Of a DNA stretch of 7,157 nt, positions 5,729 to 7,157 are shown piece by piece. A program made the position numbers and the translations under genes. Within the stretch, counting starts at the first letter, position 1; every line of letters begins with the position of its first letter. Location: positions 1 through 7,157 of the forward strand of contig JAWLED010000113.1 of assembly GCA_041686235.1 (NCBI GenBank), given 5' to 3'. Source of the stretch: JAAAOH01 sp041686235. Its GTDB lineage: Bacteria; Spirochaetota; Spirochaetia; DSM-27196; PWMO01. The notes under the pieces are model-generated. The model had not been told where the DNA came from and made no database searches. It was given only the letters and a program-made list of their open reading frames with translations.

Positions 5729-6595
5729 TCAGTGCGGAGGAGGGTTGATGTCGAGGACGGTTAGATATTTTGTTTCGCGGTACTTTTTGTACAGCACGAG
5801 CATCTTCTGCCAGGAAGGGGAGACGGCGATGGTTTCGATGTAGCCGCTCGGGGCGTTATCGATGAGTGGTATGCGCCGTCCCTCGTTGAGGTCGACCACG
5901 GAGTCGAAAAACGTGACGTGCCCGGACGTTGCGCGGTAGCGCATCGCGGACAGGGTGCGCCAGTAGTCGGGCTCCCCGACATTCGAGAGATCGAAGATTT
6001 CCGGGGGAAAGTTATGGCGGGCGGAGCTGCTGTCGCTCTCGAACCGCAGAATCAACCGCCGCGGGTCACGGTCGTATACCCATCGAAGGGTCGTGGAGAG
6101 TCTTTTATCGTGGTGATCAGCGACCAAATCGAAGCTGTAGGTGCGTTCGTAGGCAAGTTTGCCGGCACCTATCCAGCTGCTGAACAGCCCCTCATTGGTT
6201 GGTTCGTGATATCTGAAGTTTCGATACGAAGAGAAATGCTCTATCGCCTCCGCGCGCTCGCGTTCCTCGGTGATCTCGACAACTTCGAGGGTATCGAGCT
6301 CCACACGGTAGATGTCGCCGAACCGACGAACCCGCGCCCGGTCGCGGTCGATCTGCTGCCTCGAGGCGTAGTAGAGGTAGCCCGTAGATTCGGAGGCCGC
6401 CCGGATGCCGACCAAGTGCTCATTTCCCTCCCCGCGCGTGGAGACCTCGGTCCGTTGGTCGAACATTCGCGAGCCGTTCTCGACGAACTCTTCGCTGAAC
6501 GTTATCCGTTGCTCGGGAGGAGCCGTGGCACAGGCACCAAGGAGCAGGGCGAGGAGCGGCACAAGGGCCGCCCGAGAAGCTATCGGTCTCAGCAT
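5729..6595 (-). CDS. predicted lipoprotein of unknown function
   Basis: From the ATG at 6595 this is a 288-residue lipoprotein. The signal peptide is MLRPIASRAALVPLLALLLG and the lipobox is LLGAC with Cys22 as the lipidated residue; position +2 is Ala, so an outer-membrane address is likely if E. coli sorting rules apply. The frame also allows a start at 6676, but that would put 27 unneeded residues before the signal peptide, and GAGGAGA (6602-6608) sits 6 nt before the chosen ATG. The mature part is rich in charged and aromatic residues. Stretches such as GDIYRVELDTLEVVEI, DLNEGRRIPLI and SPSWQKMLVLYKK-RETKYLTVLDI resemble beta-propeller blades of the TolB or WD40 type, which is only a visual impression. 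It is the first gene of the minus-strand series leading to the barrel-like protein, and a joint envelope role is a reasonable guess. I recognise no family. Confidence 0.85.
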   Translation of the reverse strand: MLRPIASRAALVPLLALLLGACATAPPEQRITFSEEFVENGSRMFDQRTEVSTRGEGNEHLVGIRAASESTGYLYYASRQQIDRDRARVRRFGDIYRVELDTLEVVEITEERERAEAIEHFSSYRNFRYHEPTNEGLFSSWIGAGKLAYERTYSFDLVADHHDKRLSTTLRWVYDRDPRRLILRFESDSSSARHNFPPEIFDLSNVGEPDYWRTLSAMRYRATSGHVTFFDSVVDLNEGRRIPLIDNAPSGYIETIAVSPSWQKMLVLYKKYRETKYLTVLDINPPPH

Positions 6596-6613
6596 GTTTC
6601 GTCTCCTCGGTAA

Positions 6614-6642
6614 AGAGTACGCCGGCTTCTCGGCAGAGGCAA
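6614..6642 (-). promoter_or_regulatory. candidate promoter of the lipoprotein gene
   Basis: On the minus strand, TTGCCT (6642 to 6637), a 17-bp spacer and TACTCT (6619 to 6614) form a -35/-10 pair. It would give a leader of roughly 12 bases containing the GAGGAGA ribosome site. The -10 box is a modest match. Confidence 0.4.
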
Positions 6643-6653
6643 CCGTTACGGCG

Positions 6654-6681
6654 TTGACGCTGGGGCAGTGAGTCATAAAAT
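6654..6681 (+). promoter_or_regulatory. strong leaderless-type promoter of the second YjbQ gene
   Basis: TTGACG (6654-6659), a 16-bp spacer and TAAAAT (6676-6681) are close to the sigma-70 consensus. Six bases, GGAGGA, separate the -10 box from the ATG at 6688, so the predicted start of transcription falls on or next to the ATG. The GGAGGA touches the ATG with no spacer and would be too close to work well as a ribosome site. The two divergent -35 boxes are 11 bp apart. Confidence 0.6.
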
Positions 6682-6687
6682 GGAGGA

Positions 6688-7104
6688 ATGAAAAGTCATC
6701 GAAAAGAACTGTGGTTCAACACCAAGAGCCGTGTTGAGCTGGTAAACATCACCCCACAAGTAGAAGAGACCCTTCGCGAGAGCGGCGTGACCGAAGGCCT
6801 CGTTCTGGTGAACGCCATGCACATTACCGCTTCGGTGTTCATAAATGACGACGAGTCGGGACTCCACCAAGACTACAAGGACTGGCTCGAGCACTTGGCG
6901 CCTCACGAGCCGGTTTCCAAGTACCGCCACAACGTCGGAGAGGACAACGCCGACGCGCACATGAAGCGCCAGATCATGGGCCGCGAAGTCGTGGTGGCTG
7001 TAACTGATGGAAAACTGGACTTCGGCCCCTGGGAGCAGATTTTCTACGGCGAGTTTGACGGCGGACGCCGCAAGCGCGCCCTCGTAAAGGTCATCGGCGA
7101 GTAG
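6688..7104 (+). CDS. YjbQ/UPF0047-family protein (paralogue 2)
   Basis: This 138-residue protein is a more typical YjbQ/UPF0047 member than the one at 138-560. Landmarks are His45 with Thr47 (HIT), the FINDDES segment at 51-57 matching the family NEN(x)D motif, YRHN at 79-82, DNADAH at 86-91 with His91, the G-P-W-E-Q turn at 113-117 and the closing RRKRALVKVIGE. The conserved His, Asn/Asp and His cluster is thought to make a metal or substrate pocket in the trimer. The biochemical role is unsettled; weak thiamine-phosphate synthase activity has been reported for the E. coli protein. The family's usual HTT is HIT here. The gene is single on the + strand, divergent from the lipoprotein gene, and headed by a strong promoter with no leader. 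Confidence 0.93.
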   Translation: MKSHRKELWFNTKSRVELVNITPQVEETLRESGVTEGLVLVNAMHITASVFINDDESGLHQDYKDWLEHLAPHEPVSKYRHNVGEDNADAHMKRQIMGREVVVAVTDGKLDFGPWEQIFYGEFDGGRRKRALVKVIGE

Positions 7105-7157
7105 CGACGGCGCGGCCCTACGGTGGCGGCAGCGCCCCGCGGTGGGCGGCGAAGCCC
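7105..7157. other. GC-rich end of window, no gene called
   Basis: After the YjbQ stop the sequence is very GC-rich. CGCCC (7133-7137) and GGGCG (7144-7148) can form a 5-bp stem, but no T run follows before the window ends. Frames are open on both strands, so a neighbouring gene end cannot be excluded. Confidence 0.3.

Noticed and set aside
5918..6613. Long plus-strand open frame of 231 codons antisense to the lipoprotein gene.
   Set aside because: The minus-strand frame has a signal peptide, lipobox and ribosome site; the plus-strand frame has none of these and no recognisable protein pattern.
1747..6891. Strong excess of CTCGAG: I count 12 copies against about 2 expected, none of them in icd or in the first 1.7 kb.
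   Set aside because: Nearly all copies are in-frame CTC-GAG codon pairs (Leu-Glu) in minus-strand genes, or in the capA remnant, so codon preference explains them better than a DNA signal.

Overview
This is a GC-rich, gene-dense bacterial window. A secreted protein that looks like an outer-membrane barrel and a lipoprotein with a clear lipobox point to a diderm (two-membrane) cell. Base composition and leader-type starts would fit a GC-rich spirochaete, but nothing here proves the phylum. I saw no rRNA, tRNA, CRISPR array, transposase or phage gene.

Layout. (1) 1-1039, + strand: the last 35 codons of an unidentified protein (possibly a RuBisCO-like protein), then a YjbQ/UPF0047-family protein. 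A small HAD-like protein overlaps its stop by ATGA and has apparently lost its nucleophile. (2) 1047-1412, - strand: a small winged-helix regulator, convergent with the HAD-like gene and probably translated from a leaderless mRNA. (3) 1413-2354: about 940 bp with no intact gene. It holds the decayed 3' half of a CapA-type (PGA_cap) metallophosphatase on the - strand, whose 5' half is missing where icd begins. (4) 2355-3620, + strand: a full-length, canonical NADP-dependent isocitrate dehydrogenase. (5) 3644-6595, - strand, in transcription order: a lipoprotein, an outer-membrane-type protein, and an iron-containing alcohol dehydrogenase. (6) 6688-7104, + strand: a second, different YjbQ-family protein, divergent from the lipoprotein gene.

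How the genes may work together. Icd is housekeeping and makes NADPH. The alcohol dehydrogenase lacks the usual acidic residue that excludes NADP, so it might use that pool, but this is only inference. The lipoprotein and barrel-like protein are consecutive secreted products and may share an envelope role. The YjbQ-HAD pair is translationally coupled behind the truncated first gene, which suggests a small metabolic operon of unknown function.

The points most worth a second look are the HAD-like protein with Cys where the catalytic Asp should be, two diverged YjbQ paralogues within 7 kb, the CapA remnant cut off at the icd promoter, and a repeated -10-box-to-ATG arrangement suggesting leaderless transcripts. 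I found no complete, clearly new multi-gene system.
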